A stretch of DNA of 34,941 bases from Candidatus Aminicenantota bacterium (GCA_016867585.1 VGJF01000004.1:1-34941); one strand, 5' to 3'. Positions 16,442-27,971 are shown, numbered from the stretch's first letter. Notes: a model not told the origin generated them from the sequence alone. Program-made: numbers and translations.

Positions 16442-18049
16442 ATGTTCAGAATCGAGACGAAGATCGACGTCCAGAGCCCGGAGTACCGGCAGAACTTCGA
16501 CCGGATGACCAAGGTCATGGCCGAGTACCGGGAGCGCCTGGCGAATGTCCGGGAGGGCGGCCCCCCGAAGTACCGTGAGCTCCACAAATCGCGGAAAAAG
16601 CTCCTTGTCCGGGAGCGCCTGGACAGGCTTTTCGACCGGAACACGCCCTTTCTCGAGCTCAGCCCGCTGGCCGCCAACGGGATGTACGACGACGAAGCCC
16701 CGGCGGCGGGCATGGTCACCGGCATCGGCGTCGTCCACGGCCGCGAGGTCCTCGTCGTGGCCAACGACGCCACGGTCAAAGGCGGGACGTACTTCCCGAT
16801 GACGATCAAGAAGCACATCCGCGCCCAGGAGGTGGCCCTCGAAAACCGGCTGCCGTGCGTCTATCTCGTCGACTCCGGGGGGATATTCCTTCCCCATCAA
16901 GCGGGCACCTTCCCCGACAAGGAGCATTTCGGCCGGATCTTCTACAACCAGGCCCGCCTCTCGGCCCTGGGGATTCCCCAGATCTCGATCGTCATGGGCT
17001 CGTGCACGGCCGGCGGGGCCTACGTCCCGGCGATGAGCGATGAGACGGTCATCGTCCGGCGCCAGGGGACGATCTTCATCGGCGGACCGCCCCTCGTCAA
17101 GGCGGCCACGGGCGAGGACGTGTCCGACGAGGACTTGGGCGGGGCGGACGTCCACTGCCGCATTTCCGGCGTTTCGGACTACTACGCCCGGAACGACGAG
17201 CACGCCCTCGAAATCGCCCGGAACATCGTCGAAACCCTCGACCCGCCGCGGCGGTTCGCCCTCGACCGGTCCGAGCCCGAGGACCCCGCCTATGACCCCC
17301 AGGAACTCTACGGGATCGTCCCCCGCGACCTCCGCAAGCCGTTCGACATCAAGGAGGTCATCGCCCGCCTCGTCGACGGCAGCCGCTTCCAGGAATTCAA
17401 GGAGCTCTACGCCCCGACCCTCGTCTGCGGCTTCGCCCGGATCATGGGCTATCCGGTCGGAATCCTGGCCAACAACGGAGTCCTCTTTTCCGAAAGCTCC
17501 CTCAAGGGCGCCCATTTCATCACCCTCTGCGCCATGCGCAAGATCCCCCTCGTCTTCCTCCAGAACATCACCGGCTTCATCGTCGGCAAGGAATACGAGC
17601 ACCGCGGGATCGCCAAGGACGGGGCCAAGCTCGTCCACGCCGTGGCCAACGCCGACGTCCCCAAATTCACGGTCATCGTCGGCGGATCCTACGGCGCGGG
17701 CAATTACGCCATGTGCGGCCGGGCCTACGGGCCGCGCCTTCTGTGGATGTGGCCCAACGCCCGGATCAGCGTCATGGGCGGCGAACAGGCGGCCCACGTC
17801 CTCGTCACGGTCAAGATCAAGAGGCTCCAGGAGCAGGGGACGAAGCTTTCCGAAGAGGACAAGGCGGCGATCGCCAAGCCCATCCTCGAAAAATACGAGG
17901 CGGAGGCGAGCCCTTACTTCAGCACGGCCAGGCTCTGGGACGACGGCCTGCTCGACCCCCTGGAGACGCGGGCGGCGCTGGCCCTGGGGATGGCCATGAG
18001 CTTGAACGCGCCCATACCCGATTATCGGGTTGGGATATTCCGAATGTGA
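16442..18049 (+). CDS. Methylcrotonyl-CoA carboxylase-type carboxyltransferase, beta subunit
   Basis: A 535-residue carboxyltransferase of the crotonase-like acyl-CoA carboxylase family. It aligns by eye along its whole length with the mitochondrial methylcrotonyl-CoA carboxylase beta chain: [54 protein letters not shown], the [13 protein letters not shown] block, [34 protein letters not shown] and the C-terminal GIFRM. It transfers carboxyl from biotin to 3-methylcrotonyl-CoA in leucine breakdown; geranyl-CoA is a known alternative substrate of relatives. The ATG follows GAGG directly with no spacer, which is too close for normal pairing. An in-frame TTG at 16430 lacks any site. Downstream are its hydratase, biotin carboxylase and carrier partners. 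Confidence 0.92.
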   Translation: MFRIETKIDVQSPEYRQNFDRMTKVMAEYRERLANVREGGPPKYRELHKSRKKLLVRERLDRLFDRNTPFLELSPLAANGMYDDEAPAAGMVTGIGVVHGREVLVVANDATVKGGTYFPMTIKKHIRAQEVALENRLPCVYLVDSGGIFLPHQAGTFPDKEHFGRIFYNQARLSALGIPQISIVMGSCTAGGAYVPAMSDETVIVRRQGTIFIGGPPLVKAATGEDVSDEDLGGADVHCRISGVSDYYARNDEHALEIARNIVETLDPPRRFALDRSEPEDPAYDPQELYGIVPRDLRKPFDIKEVIARLVDGSRFQEFKELYAPTLVCGFARIMGYPVGILANNGVLFSESSLKGAHFITLCAMRKIPLVFLQNITGFIVGKEYEHRGIAKDGAKLVHAVANADVPKFTVIVGGSYGAGNYAMCGRAYGPRLLWMWPNARISVMGGEQAAHVLVTVKIKRLQEQGTKLSEEDKAAIAKPILEKYEAEASPYFSTARLWDDGLLDPLETRAALALGMAMSLNAPIPDYRVGIFRM

Positions 18050-18067
18050 ACGAGAAAGGAGGTTTCT

Positions 18068-18859
18068 ATGGCCGTTAAGAACTACACGACGATTTTCATC
18101 GAGAGGGAAGGCCGGGTCGGCCGAATCTGGTTCAACCGGCCCGAGGTCCACAACGCCTTCAACGCGATCATGATCCGGGAGCTCCGCGACGCCCTGGCCG
18201 ACGTCCGCCAGGATCCCCAGGTCCGGGTCGTGATCCTGTCCGGGCGGGGGACGTCGTTTTGCGCCGGGGCCGACCTGAACTGGCTCCGGGAGATTGTCCA
18301 CTATTCCTACAACGAGAACCTCCAGGAGTCGGCCGAGCTGGCCGACTGCCTGGAGGAGCTCTACGCCCTCCCCAAGCCGACGATCGCCCGGGTCAATGGT
18401 TCGGCGATCGGCGGGGGCAACGGTTTCCTGGCCGCCTGCGACATCATCATCGCTTCGCGGGAGGCCGTTTTCGGGCTGAGCGAAGCCAAGCTCGGGCTCG
18501 TCCCGGCGGTCATTTCGCCCTACATCGTCCGCCGGATCGGCGAAGCCAGGGCCCGGCGCTATTTCCTGACCGGCGAGCGGATCGACGCTGCCCGGGCCGA
18601 GGAAGTCGGCCTCATCAACCGGTCCCTCGACCCTGGGATGCTCGATGCCCAGATCGACGACTTCGTCCGGATGCTCCTGACTTCGGGTCCGGAAGCCCTG
18701 GCCAAGACCAAGGACCTGCTCCGGAGCATCCCCCGGCTCAGCTTCGAGGAGGCCAAGCGCTTTTCGATCGAGATGATCGCCAAACTGAGAATCAGCGCCG
18801 AAGCCCAGGAGGGCATGGCCGCGTTCCTGGAGAAGCGGAAGCCCAAGTGGGCCGAGTGA
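18068..18859 (+). CDS. Methylglutaconyl-CoA hydratase-type enoyl-CoA hydratase
   Basis: A 263-residue crotonase-fold enzyme with AAAGGAGG five bases before its ATG. The oxyanion-hole segments are SGRGTSFCAGADL (about 59-71) and GSAIGGGNGFLAACD (about 112-126). One catalytic glutamate is kept (in LSEAKLGLVPAVISPY, about 137-152). The other position is glycine, as in bacterial LiuC-type methylglutaconyl-CoA hydratases but not in general crotonases. The SPYIVRRIGE...FLTGERIDAARAEEVGL tail is characteristic of that group. It would interconvert 3-methylglutaconyl-CoA and HMG-CoA, linking the carboxylase on either side to the HMG-CoA synthase upstream. Confidence 0.88.
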   Translation: MAVKNYTTIFIEREGRVGRIWFNRPEVHNAFNAIMIRELRDALADVRQDPQVRVVILSGRGTSFCAGADLNWLREIVHYSYNENLQESAELADCLEELYALPKPTIARVNGSAIGGGNGFLAACDIIIASREAVFGLSEAKLGLVPAVISPYIVRRIGEARARRYFLTGERIDAARAEEVGLINRSLDPGMLDAQIDDFVRMLLTSGPEALAKTKDLLRSIPRLSFEEAKRFSIEMIAKLRISAEAQEGMAAFLEKRKPKWAE

Positions 18860-18869
18860 ATCCCGGAGG

Positions 18870-20381
<1,512 letters not shown>

Positions 20382-20383
20382 GG

Positions 20384-20878
20384 ATGGAGTTCGAATATCT
20401 CGTCGACGGCGCGGTCCGGAAGGTCGCGGTCGAGGTCAAGGACGGCCTGGTGCGATTCCAGGAGGGTGAAACGGTTTTCGAAGCCGAAATCCTGGCCGTC
20501 TCGGACTCCGAGCTCTTCCTTTCGGTCGAAGGCGCGGGCCGACGGATACTTCTCGCTCGGGACGGAGATCGGAGGCTCGTTTTCCACGGCGGGAGGGAGT
20601 ATGTCCTCGAGGCGCCGGGCAAGGCGGAAGGCGCTTCTTTCCAAGGCGAGGACGGAGGAAAGGAGGGCGGAATCGTCAAGGCCCCGATGCCCGGCAAGGT
20701 CATCAAGGTCCTCGTCGCCGAGGGCGAGCCCGTCCGCAAGAACCAGACCCTCCTCATCGTCGAGGCCATGAAGATGGAGAACGAAATCAAGGCGGGGCGG
20801 GAATGCGTCGTCCGCAAGGTCCATGTCGCCGCCGGCGACCTCGTCGATGCCGCCCGCCCTCTTATCGAACTTGAATGA
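20384..20878 (+). CDS. Biotin carboxyl carrier subunit (BT-like + biotinyl domain)
   Basis: A 164-residue protein that carries biotin between the carboxylase and the carboxyltransferase. The N-terminal 75 residues (FEYLVDGAVRKVAVEVKDG) are a BT-like beta domain that in fused enzymes docks to the beta subunit. Residues about 95-164 are a biotinyl domain with EAMKMEN, biotin on K130. The start at 20384 is preferred because it lies just after the upstream TGA (TGAGGATG) and fits the domain start; the in-frame ATG at 20360 would overlap the previous gene. The gene completes a beta / hydratase / carboxylase / carrier set. Confidence 0.9.
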   Translation: MEFEYLVDGAVRKVAVEVKDGLVRFQEGETVFEAEILAVSDSELFLSVEGAGRRILLARDGDRRLVFHGGREYVLEAPGKAEGASFQGEDGGKEGGIVKAPMPGKVIKVLVAEGEPVRKNQTLLIVEAMKMENEIKAGRECVVRKVHVAAGDLVDAARPLIELE

Positions 20879-20880
20879 AT

Positions 20881-20932
20881 GGGGACGGTTCTATTTTTTG
20901 GTTTGATAAAAAATAGAACCGTCCCCTTTTTT
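20881..20932. repeat. Perfect 19-bp palindrome with T-run (REP-like, possible terminator)
   Basis: GGGGACGGTTCTATTTTTT (20881-20899) is repeated as its exact complement at 20908-20926 around an 8-base loop. Six Ts follow (20927-20932). It sits 2 bp past the carrier stop and 15 bp before the acyl-CoA dehydrogenase start, so as RNA it would act as a strong terminator on the plus strand. The GGGGAC/GTCCCC ends and AT-rich core resemble the palindrome at 6832-6869. Such elements are typical of REP-type dispersed repeats, though no REP-associated transposase is in the window. Confidence 0.8.
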
Positions 20933-20946
20933 CCAAGGAGGCGAAG

Positions 20947-22089
20947 ATGACGCTCGACCTCGAAGAATCCCTGAAGGATTGCCGGGAAATGGTCCGGGAT
21001 TTCGCCCGGACCGAGGTCGCCCCCCATATCCGGGAATGGGATGAGAAGGCGGTTTTCCCCAAGGACGTCCTCCACAAACTGGGAGAGCTTGGCCTGATGG
21101 GGATCATCATCCCCGAAGAGTTCGGCGGGGCCGGTCTGACGTACCGCCATTATATCGCCATCCTCGAGGAGCTGGGGGCCGTCGAGGGAGGGATCGCCCT
21201 TTCGGTCGCGGCCCACAACTCCCTCTGCACGAATCATCTCTACCTGTTCGGGTCGGACGAGCACAGGAAAACATGGCTGCCGCGGCTGGCCCGGGGAGAG
21301 GTCATCGGCGCATGGGGCCTGACTGAGCCCGAGGCCGGTTCGGACGCCGGGGCGACGAAAACGACGGCCGTCCGCGATGGGGAGGGATGGGTTCTCAACG
21401 GGACCAAGAATTTCATCACCCACGCCGGCGGCGGCGGAGCGGCCGTCGTCGTCGCCCGGACTCGCCCCGGGACGGATCATCGCGGCATCTCGGCCTTTTT
21501 CCTTCCTCTCGATGCGCCGGGCGTGTCCGTCGGAAAGCACGAGGACAAGATCGGAATGCGGATCTCGGACACGTGCTCCCTCGTCTTCGAGGACTGCCGC
21601 CTGCCGGGAGACGCGCTCCTCGGAAAAGAAGGCGAAGGCTTCATTCAAGCCATGGAAGTCCTCGACGGCGGGCGGATCTCGATCGCCGCCCTCTCGGTCG
21701 GCATCGGCCGGGGAGCCCTGGACGCGGCCGCGGCCTATGCCAAGCAGCGCCGCCAGTTCGGCCGTCCCATCGGCGCCTTCCAAGCCATCCGCTTCAAGCT
21801 GGCCGACATGGCGACCCTCCTTCAGGCGGCCCGCCTCCTGACCGAGAGCGCCGCCGATTCCAAGGACGCCGGCCGGAAGACGACCCTCATCTCCTCCCAG
21901 GCCAAGCTCTACGCCTCCGAAGTCGCGGTCAAGGTCGCCGAGGAAGCCGTCCAGATCCACGGCGGCTACGGCTACTGCAAGGACTATCCGGTCGAAAAAT
22001 TCTGGCGCGATGCCAAGCTCTGCACGATCGGCGAGGGGACGAGCGAGATCCAGCGTCTCGTCATCGCCCGGGAAATTCTCGGAGAATAG
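20947..22089 (+). CDS. Acyl-CoA dehydrogenase, butyryl/short-chain type active site
   Basis: A 380-residue FAD enzyme with AAGGAGG five bases before the ATG, of normal family length. Typical blocks are [27 protein letters not shown] (substrate and flavin contact), LNGTKNFIT, the RRQFGRPI helix and QIHGGYGY. The catalytic base is E363 in IGEGTSEIQ, the position used by short-, medium- and short/branched-chain dehydrogenases. Isovaleryl-CoA dehydrogenases have a non-acidic residue there and a glutamate elsewhere, so despite the leucine-type context the substrate is more likely a straight or 2-methyl-branched acyl-CoA, or the specificity has shifted. The palindrome upstream may separate it from the carboxylase operon. 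Confidence 0.92.
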   Translation: MTLDLEESLKDCREMVRDFARTEVAPHIREWDEKAVFPKDVLHKLGELGLMGIIIPEEFGGAGLTYRHYIAILEELGAVEGGIALSVAAHNSLCTNHLYLFGSDEHRKTWLPRLARGEVIGAWGLTEPEAGSDAGATKTTAVRDGEGWVLNGTKNFITHAGGGGAAVVVARTRPGTDHRGISAFFLPLDAPGVSVGKHEDKIGMRISDTCSLVFEDCRLPGDALLGKEGEGFIQAMEVLDGGRISIAALSVGIGRGALDAAAAYAKQRRQFGRPIGAFQAIRFKLADMATLLQAARLLTESAADSKDAGRKTTLISSQAKLYASEVAVKVAEEAVQIHGGYGYCKDYPVEKFWRDAKLCTIGEGTSEIQRLVIAREILGE

Positions 22090-22100
22090 AAAAAGGAGTT

Positions 22101-22814
22101 TTAGGCCGCGTCTCGGATGCGGATCGAGAGCGCGTAGTCGGCCATCATCTCGTCGAACATCTCGGGCTCTTTTTCCTTGAGCTCGACGGCGTAATCGAGG
22201 AAGGCCTTGATCCCGTCGGTCAGGACCTTGTGCGTCCGGCGCATGAGGTTCTCCGACTTGGCCGCCTCATGGATGAACAGCCGGTGGGGGAATTTCTCCT
22301 TGAAGATCTTCACGTCGCAGGCGAAATGGAGGATGTAGATCATGTCGTGGAAGATCGGCCCGAAGTTGTAGGTGATGGCCCGCTCCTTGAAGGCGTGCCA
22401 GACCGGCTCGGCCTTGACGTACTCCTTGATGACCGGCTCCATGGCCTCGGGCGAGACGTATTCGACGGAATCGGCCTGGCGCCGGTACGCCTTGAGTTCC
22501 TCGAGCGTGGCCGAGCGGAGCTTCCGCAAGTCGACGGCCGGGTGCTTGAGGGCGGCGAAATTGGCGATGAAGAGGTTCCGCATCTCGGAGCGGAACATAT
22601 AGCTCTTGATGTAGAGGAGCTGCCGGCGTTTTTCCTTGTTCTCCCGGCGCTCGAGGAAACGCTCGACGATGAACACGGCGGCCAGGATTTCCAGGGGGAT
22701 GGCGGCCAGATGGAGGAGGAACTCCCAGTGGGTCAGGTGCTCGACGACGAGGAAGACCGCCGAGGCGGCGATGAGGCCGACGTAGAACTCGACGTGCTTG
22801 ACCTTCTTCTTCAC
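22101..22814 (-). CDS. Two-TM membrane protein of unknown function
   Basis: A 237-residue protein that I do not recognise. Residues about 8-25 (VEFYVGLIAASAVFLVVEHL) and 33-50 (LLHLAAIPLEILAAVFIV) are two membrane helices. They are followed by a highly charged helix (ERRENKEKRRQL) and a mostly helical cytoplasmic domain rich in acid, base and aromatic residues (55-237). It starts with GTG at 22814, has no ribosome site, and an extended -10 element ends 8 bp before it, so the message may be leaderless. It is convergent with the acyl-CoA dehydrogenase gene, 11 bp apart. Composition and length look like a real gene. Confidence 0.7.
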   Translation of the reverse strand: MKKKVKHVEFYVGLIAASAVFLVVEHLTHWEFLLHLAAIPLEILAAVFIVERFLERRENKEKRRQLLYIKSYMFRSEMRNLFIANFAALKHPAVDLRKLRSATLEELKAYRRQADSVEYVSPEAMEPVIKEYVKAEPVWHAFKERAITYNFGPIFHDMIYILHFACDVKIFKEKFPHRLFIHEAAKSENLMRRTHKVLTDGIKAFLDYAVELKEKEPEMFDEMMADYALSIRIRDAA

Positions 22815-22822
22815 GGCCGTAG

Positions 22823-22849
22823 ATTATCCCACCCCGTCCCCGCCGTCAA
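22823..22849 (-). promoter_or_regulatory. Extended -10 promoter giving a near-leaderless message
   Basis: On the minus strand TTGACG (22849-22844), 15 bp, then TG-G-GATAAT (22831-22823), an extended -10. Only 8 bp separate the -10 from the GTG start at 22814, so transcription would begin at or within about two bases of the start codon. No Shine-Dalgarno sequence is present. Confidence 0.45.
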
Positions 22850-22869
22850 CCGCTTTTCACTGGTTTCTG

Positions 22870-23008
22870 GGCGTGTCGCGGCGACATGGCCATCCTCTAA
22901 CCCCGGCCCCGGGGAACCAGTCCCGTCGGTTCCCCCCATCGGCGTAGCCGATGGGACCCCCTTCCGCTACGGGGTCATGAGGACGGCCATGCCACCGCCT
23001 GACACGCC
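22870..23008. repeat. 139-nt nested palindromic element with internal hairpins
   Basis: The outer arms GGCGTGTC (22870-22877) and GACACGCC (23001-23008) match exactly. Inside them GGCG (22880-22883) pairs with CGCC (22996-22999), and CATGGCCATCCTC (22885-22897) with GAGGACGGCCATG (22979-22991), one mismatch. ACCCC (22900-22904) then pairs with GGGGT (22971-22975). Enclosed are two further hairpins: GGGGAACC/GGTTCCCC (22911-22918/22928-22935) and CCATCGGC/GCCGATGG (22936-22943/22947-22954). The result is a long stem topped by branched stem-loops. It lies in the non-coding gap 22815-23231 and has no convincing protein frame. It could be a structured RNA, a palindromic mobile element or a recombination site. 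Confidence 0.65.
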
Positions 23009-23046
23009 GGGCCCTTCGAAGAGCGTCTGCGGGGCGGCAAAACCTC

Positions 23047-23187
23047 ATGACGTTCCGGCCGTTCTCGAACGCCAGCGAGGGCTCGGGACTTTATGTCATC
23101 GAGGCCTACGAGGCCGGCCGTCCGCCGATGTTCTGGAGCCCGGAGTTCACGGAATTAAGAAAACGGTATTCTCCGGAGAGAAATTAG
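23047..23187 (+). other. Possible small gene or 3' gene remnant (46 codons)
   Basis: An ATG-to-TAG frame of 46 codons (MTFRPFSNASEGSGLY... ending RKRYSPERN) has strongly GC-biased third positions, like real genes here. It looks like the end of a larger protein (VIEAYEAGRPPMFWSPEF). No ribosome site precedes the ATG, and the frame upstream is closed by a TGA at 22978. I do not recognise the family. It ends 44 bp before the mutase start, next to the nested palindrome, so a decayed gene is the best reading. Confidence 0.35.
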
Positions 23188-23231
23188 GCGGGCGGGCGGG
23201 ATTGGGGTAAAATAGCCGGCGGAGGCTGGCC

Positions 23232-24910
<1,679 letters not shown>

Positions 24911-24914
<4 letters not shown>

Positions 24915-25321
24915 TCCGGAAAATCGAGCATGTCGGGATCGCCGTCCGCGATCTGGACGCGGCGGCGGCCTTCTTTCGGGACGTCCTGGGACTGCCTTTC
25001 GAAGGCTACGAGGACTTGCCGGACCGGCAACTCCGGATCGCCGTCTTCGACCTGGCCGGCGTCCGCCTCGAGCTTCTTCAGCCGACCTCTCCGGACGCGG
25101 CCATCGCCTCTTTTGTCGAAAGAACGGGCGGCGGCCTTCATCATCTCGCCTTGACGGTCGACGACGTCGGCGCCGAGCTGGCCCAGCTTTCGGCCGCCGG
25201 GGTGGAGATCATCGACCGGGAGCCCCGTCTTGGCGCGGCCGGGGCGAAAATCGCCTTTCTCGCCCCCCGATCGACGTTCAAGGTGTTGATCGAACTCTGC
25301 CAAAAACCGCGACGGGGATAG
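24911..25321 (+). CDS. mce: Methylmalonyl-CoA epimerase
   Basis: A 136-residue vicinal-oxygen-chelate protein that converts (S)- to (R)-methylmalonyl-CoA between propionyl-CoA carboxylase and the mutase. Metal ligands of the family are visible: H7 in IEHVGIAV, the histidine pair in [10 protein letters not shown] (about 74-83) and the glutamate in LIELC near the end. Two beta-alpha-beta-beta-beta modules fit its length. The ATG overlaps the mutase stop (ATGA). After it, 25322-25392 becomes steadily AT-rich with runs of A and T and no gene. Confidence 0.93.
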
Positions 25322-25392
25322 AACCTCGTTCAGGGGATGTCAATTCGCGTTGCCCAGCGGAAAAATTTATTCTCTTTTTTTAAATAATACTC

Positions 25393-25425
25393 ATAATTGA
25401 CATATATGTCGATTATAAGTAATAT
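25393..25425 (+). promoter_or_regulatory. abiE promoter with palindromic operator over the -35
   Basis: TTGACA (25397-25402) is followed after 17 bp by TAATAT (25420-25425), a near-ideal promoter. The exact palindrome GACATATATGTC (25399-25410) extends to 25393-25416 with a single mismatched pair, covering the -35 box. AGGAG (25431-25435) lies eight bases before the toxin ATG. AbiEi antitoxins are known to repress their own operon by binding inverted repeats, so this is the likely operator. Confidence 0.75.
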
Positions 25426-25443
25426 AAATCAGGAGATGGATAA

Positions 25444-26211
25444 ATGACCGTCTTGAATCCCAGGCAAGCGGTGGAGGTTTTTCACCTGGTCGTGCTCGAT
25501 CAGATCGGCCGGAAAGTGGATAAGCCAAAATGGGTCCTGAAAGGCGGCTGCAACCTCCGGTTTTACTTTAGGAGCCCGCGGTATTCCGACGACATGGATC
25601 TTGACGTTCAAGGCATCCCGATCGACATCCTTCGCGAGAAGATGAGAGCCGTCCTGTCCGGAAGGCCTTTCCAGACCCTTCTCGAGGTCCGCGGCATCTC
25701 CGTCGAGCACATGACGGAGCATAAGCAAACCGACACGACGCAACGATGGAAATTCGGCCTTTCGGTCCCCGGTCAGGACGAACCGGTCCCGACGAAGATC
25801 GAATTCTCGAGGAGGGGCCATGATGAGGGGATCGTTTTCGAACCCGTCTCCCCCGAGATCGTCCGTCTCTATGAGCTTCCGCACCTGCTGGCCAGTCACT
25901 ATGACGCACCGGCCGCGTGGCGGCAGAAAACGGGCGCTATCTTGTCCCGGGCCGCGTCCCAGGCTAGGGATGTCTTCGACCTTCATGTCCTCCTGGGGAC
26001 GGGGCGGAAACCCGCTCCGGACGTGACAAGCCGGGATGAGTCCGGCCTCGACCGGATCAAAGAGAGCGTCTTGGCCGTGGATTTCGGGCAGTTCAAAAGC
26101 CAGGTGATCTCTTATCTCGAACCCGACCTCCAGCCCCATTACGATTCGGAAAAAACCTGGGAGGCAATGAGATGGCGCATCATCGAGGCCCTCGGGGAGG
26201 GGCCGTCGTGA
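25444..26211 (+). CDS. abiEii: AbiEii-family nucleotidyltransferase toxin
   Basis: A 255-residue nucleotidyltransferase-fold protein of the AbiEii/AbiGii toxin family (type IV toxin-antitoxin, phage abortive infection). The signature KGGCNLRFYF (33-42) and SDDMDLDV (48-55) gives the GG and D-x-D catalytic motifs. Later are KIEFSRR and the RDVFDLHVLL helix typical of the family's C-terminal half. Related enzymes add nucleotides to tRNA 3' ends. The gene is first in the pair, overlapping its antitoxin by 4 bp (GTGA); most abiE operons place the antitoxin first. An AT-rich leader in a GC-rich genome suggests horizontal arrival. Confidence 0.88.
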   Translation: MTVLNPRQAVEVFHLVVLDQIGRKVDKPKWVLKGGCNLRFYFRSPRYSDDMDLDVQGIPIDILREKMRAVLSGRPFQTLLEVRGISVEHMTEHKQTDTTQRWKFGLSVPGQDEPVPTKIEFSRRGHDEGIVFEPVSPEIVRLYELPHLLASHYDAPAAWRQKTGAILSRAASQARDVFDLHVLLGTGRKPAPDVTSRDESGLDRIKESVLAVDFGQFKSQVISYLEPDLQPHYDSEKTWEAMRWRIIEALGEGPS

Positions 26212-26894
26212 GACTGATCGATGTCCACGCCCGGCTTCTCAAGATGGGCGTGCCCGTTTTCCAGACCTCGGACGCCGCCGCGTTCCTCGGCATCGGCGGC
26301 GCCCACGCCAGCAAAATGCTGGCCCGCCTGGCCGAATCGGGACATCTGGCGAAACTAGGACGGGGCCGATGGGGATTCGAGGGAAGGATCGATCCCTTCG
26401 CCCTTCCGGAATACCTCACGGCGCCCTATCCGAGCTATGTCTCGCTTCAATCGGCCCTTTACCAGCACGGGATGATCTCCCAGATTCCCGCCATGACCTA
26501 TGCCGTCTCGATCGCCCGGACCCGGAAGTTCACGACGGCCCTGGGGACGGTATCGGTTCACCATGTCGATCCGTCGTTCTTCTTCGGTCATCGGACCGCC
26601 GGGAGGGGCCCGGGGAAGATCGCCACGCCAGAAAAGGCGCTGATGGATTTTCTCTACTTGAGCCCGACGCGAACGCGTCTCTTCCGGGCCCTGCCGGAGC
26701 TCGAATTCCCCGCGGGCTTCAAATTCGCGGAGGCCCGGAGGATCATCCGGCGCATCCGTCCGGTCCGCCGGCGGAATCACGTCATCCGTCGGTTCGAGGA
26801 ACTCCTGAAGGTTCGATCCGGCAAACGATCCCGGGGCTCAGGCCAGGATTTGGCGGCCTCGGCCGCCTCCGGCGTAATCCAACGAGGAGATTGA
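26208..26894 (+). CDS. abiEi: AbiEi-family antitoxin/transcriptional repressor
   Basis: A 228-residue protein starting at the GTG inside GTGA, the overlap with the toxin stop; a purine-rich stretch precedes it. Residues about 1-65 form a winged helix-turn-helix (PVFQTSDAAAFLGIGGAHASKMLARLAESGHLAKLGRGRWGF in overlapping segments). The remainder is the AbiEi C-terminal domain (LTAPYPSYVSLQSALYQHGMI, IATPEKALMDFLYL). AbiEi proteins neutralise the nucleotidyltransferase without stable binding and repress the operon. A basic tail (RRIRPVRRRNHVIRRF, KVRSGKRSRG) follows. The position after the toxin is the reverse of the usual order. Confidence 0.85.
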   Translation: MRLIDVHARLLKMGVPVFQTSDAAAFLGIGGAHASKMLARLAESGHLAKLGRGRWGFEGRIDPFALPEYLTAPYPSYVSLQSALYQHGMISQIPAMTYAVSIARTRKFTTALGTVSVHHVDPSFFFGHRTAGRGPGKIATPEKALMDFLYLSPTRTRLFRALPELEFPAGFKFAEARRIIRRIRPVRRRNHVIRRFEELLKVRSGKRSRGSGQDLAASAASGVIQRGD

Positions 26895-26987
26895 GCGGCG
26901 GGACGGGGGGATTCGCGATGTCCCGGAGTTGCGGGTGTGATGACACGGCCGAACAGGCGTGGAATACTGGAAAAAAAGGAGAAGGAC

Positions 26988-27971
26988 ATGTCGGAGCCTC
27001 TGGTATGGATACTCTTAATCGTCATCGCCGCCCTCATCGCCCTGCTCCTCATCCGCGACAAGCCCTTGCGGAAAAAAGTGGCGGCGTTCTTCCAGGGCAT
27101 CGGAAGGTCTTTCCAACGTGCCCGGCTGAGGAGGAAGATCAAGAGCGGACAGGCGGCCCAGGAGGAGATCCTTCGACGGCTGGGCCAAGCGGCCTGGAAA
27201 GCCGGCCACAAGCCCGAGACATCGGCCGAGGCGGTCCGCGAGCTGACCGCCCTGGAAGAGATGATCAAAGCTAAAAACGAAGACGTCGAAAGGCTCGAGG
27301 CCGAGACGGCCCGGATCAGGCAGGCTCAAACGGAGTTTCTGGAATCGCAGAAAGCCAGAATCCGGGAACGGGAAGAAAAGACCCGCCCGCCCAGGGAAGA
27401 GCTCGGCCGGCTGCGGACCAAGCTTCAGGAGGTCGAAAGCGGGATCGGCAAGGCCGAAAAGGCCGTCCGCGAGGCCGAAGCGGAAAGGCGCCGGGCGGAA
27501 GGCGAAATCGCTAAAATCGAGGCGGATGCCTCCCTTCCCCCCGACCGGAAGCAAGCCCGGGAGGCGGAGCTGCGGACTCTCGTCCAGGCCGCGAGCCAAA
27601 ACTTCGCCGCCGGCGAATCCAGCCTCCCGCCGTTGCGCGAGGAGCGGGCGGCTTTGAACAAGTCCATGGCCGAGCTCCAGGCTATCCTCGACGACGCCGC
27701 CAGGGAAATCGGCCGCTGGACCGACGAACAAAAGGAAAAGACGAAGGCGACGGACGCCCAGGCGTCCGATCTCGCGAAAAAAATAGCCGGGGTGAAGTCC
27801 GAGGTCAGGGACTTGACGAAAAAAGAGGACCCGCGCTGGGCCGCGCTGGGCCGGGATGTTCTCGGCCGAAGGACCGGCGATCCCTCCTTGACGGCCCTCT
27901 ATGCCGAGTTCGACAAACTCGATCAAAACCTGCGCGGCGTCGAAGAGCGCCTCAAGACCCTCCGGAAATAG
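26988..27971 (+). CDS. Membrane-anchored coiled-coil protein, unknown function
   Basis: A 327-residue protein. The start at 26988 has AAGGAG six bases upstream; an in-frame ATG at 26937 lacks one. Residues about 5-23 (LVWILLIVIAALIALLLIR) are one membrane helix, followed by a basic stretch and about 280 residues of charged heptad-like sequence (long coiled coil around 90-180 and 215-310) rich in E, K, R, A and Q. There are no enzymatic motifs. Its general look recalls PspA-like or EzrA-like scaffold proteins but the similarity is only in composition. It follows the antitoxin gene by 93 bp and need not belong to the abiE system. The 99-bp convergent gap after it contains short GC hairpins only. 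Confidence 0.7.
   Translation: MSEPLVWILLIVIAALIALLLIRDKPLRKKVAAFFQGIGRSFQRARLRRKIKSGQAAQEEILRRLGQAAWKAGHKPETSAEAVRELTALEEMIKAKNEDVERLEAETARIRQAQTEFLESQKARIREREEKTRPPREELGRLRTKLQEVESGIGKAEKAVREAEAERRRAEGEIAKIEADASLPPDRKQAREAELRTLVQAASQNFAAGESSLPPLREERAALNKSMAELQAILDDAAREIGRWTDEQKEKTKATDAQASDLAKKIAGVKSEVRDLTKKEDPRWAALGRDVLGRRTGDPSLTALYAEFDKLDQNLRGVEERLKTLRK

Noticed and set aside
22870-23008. Integron attC-type recombination site
   Set aside because: The folded shape is suggestive, but the conserved core (GTTRRRY and its partner) is absent and there is no integrase or cassette array nearby.
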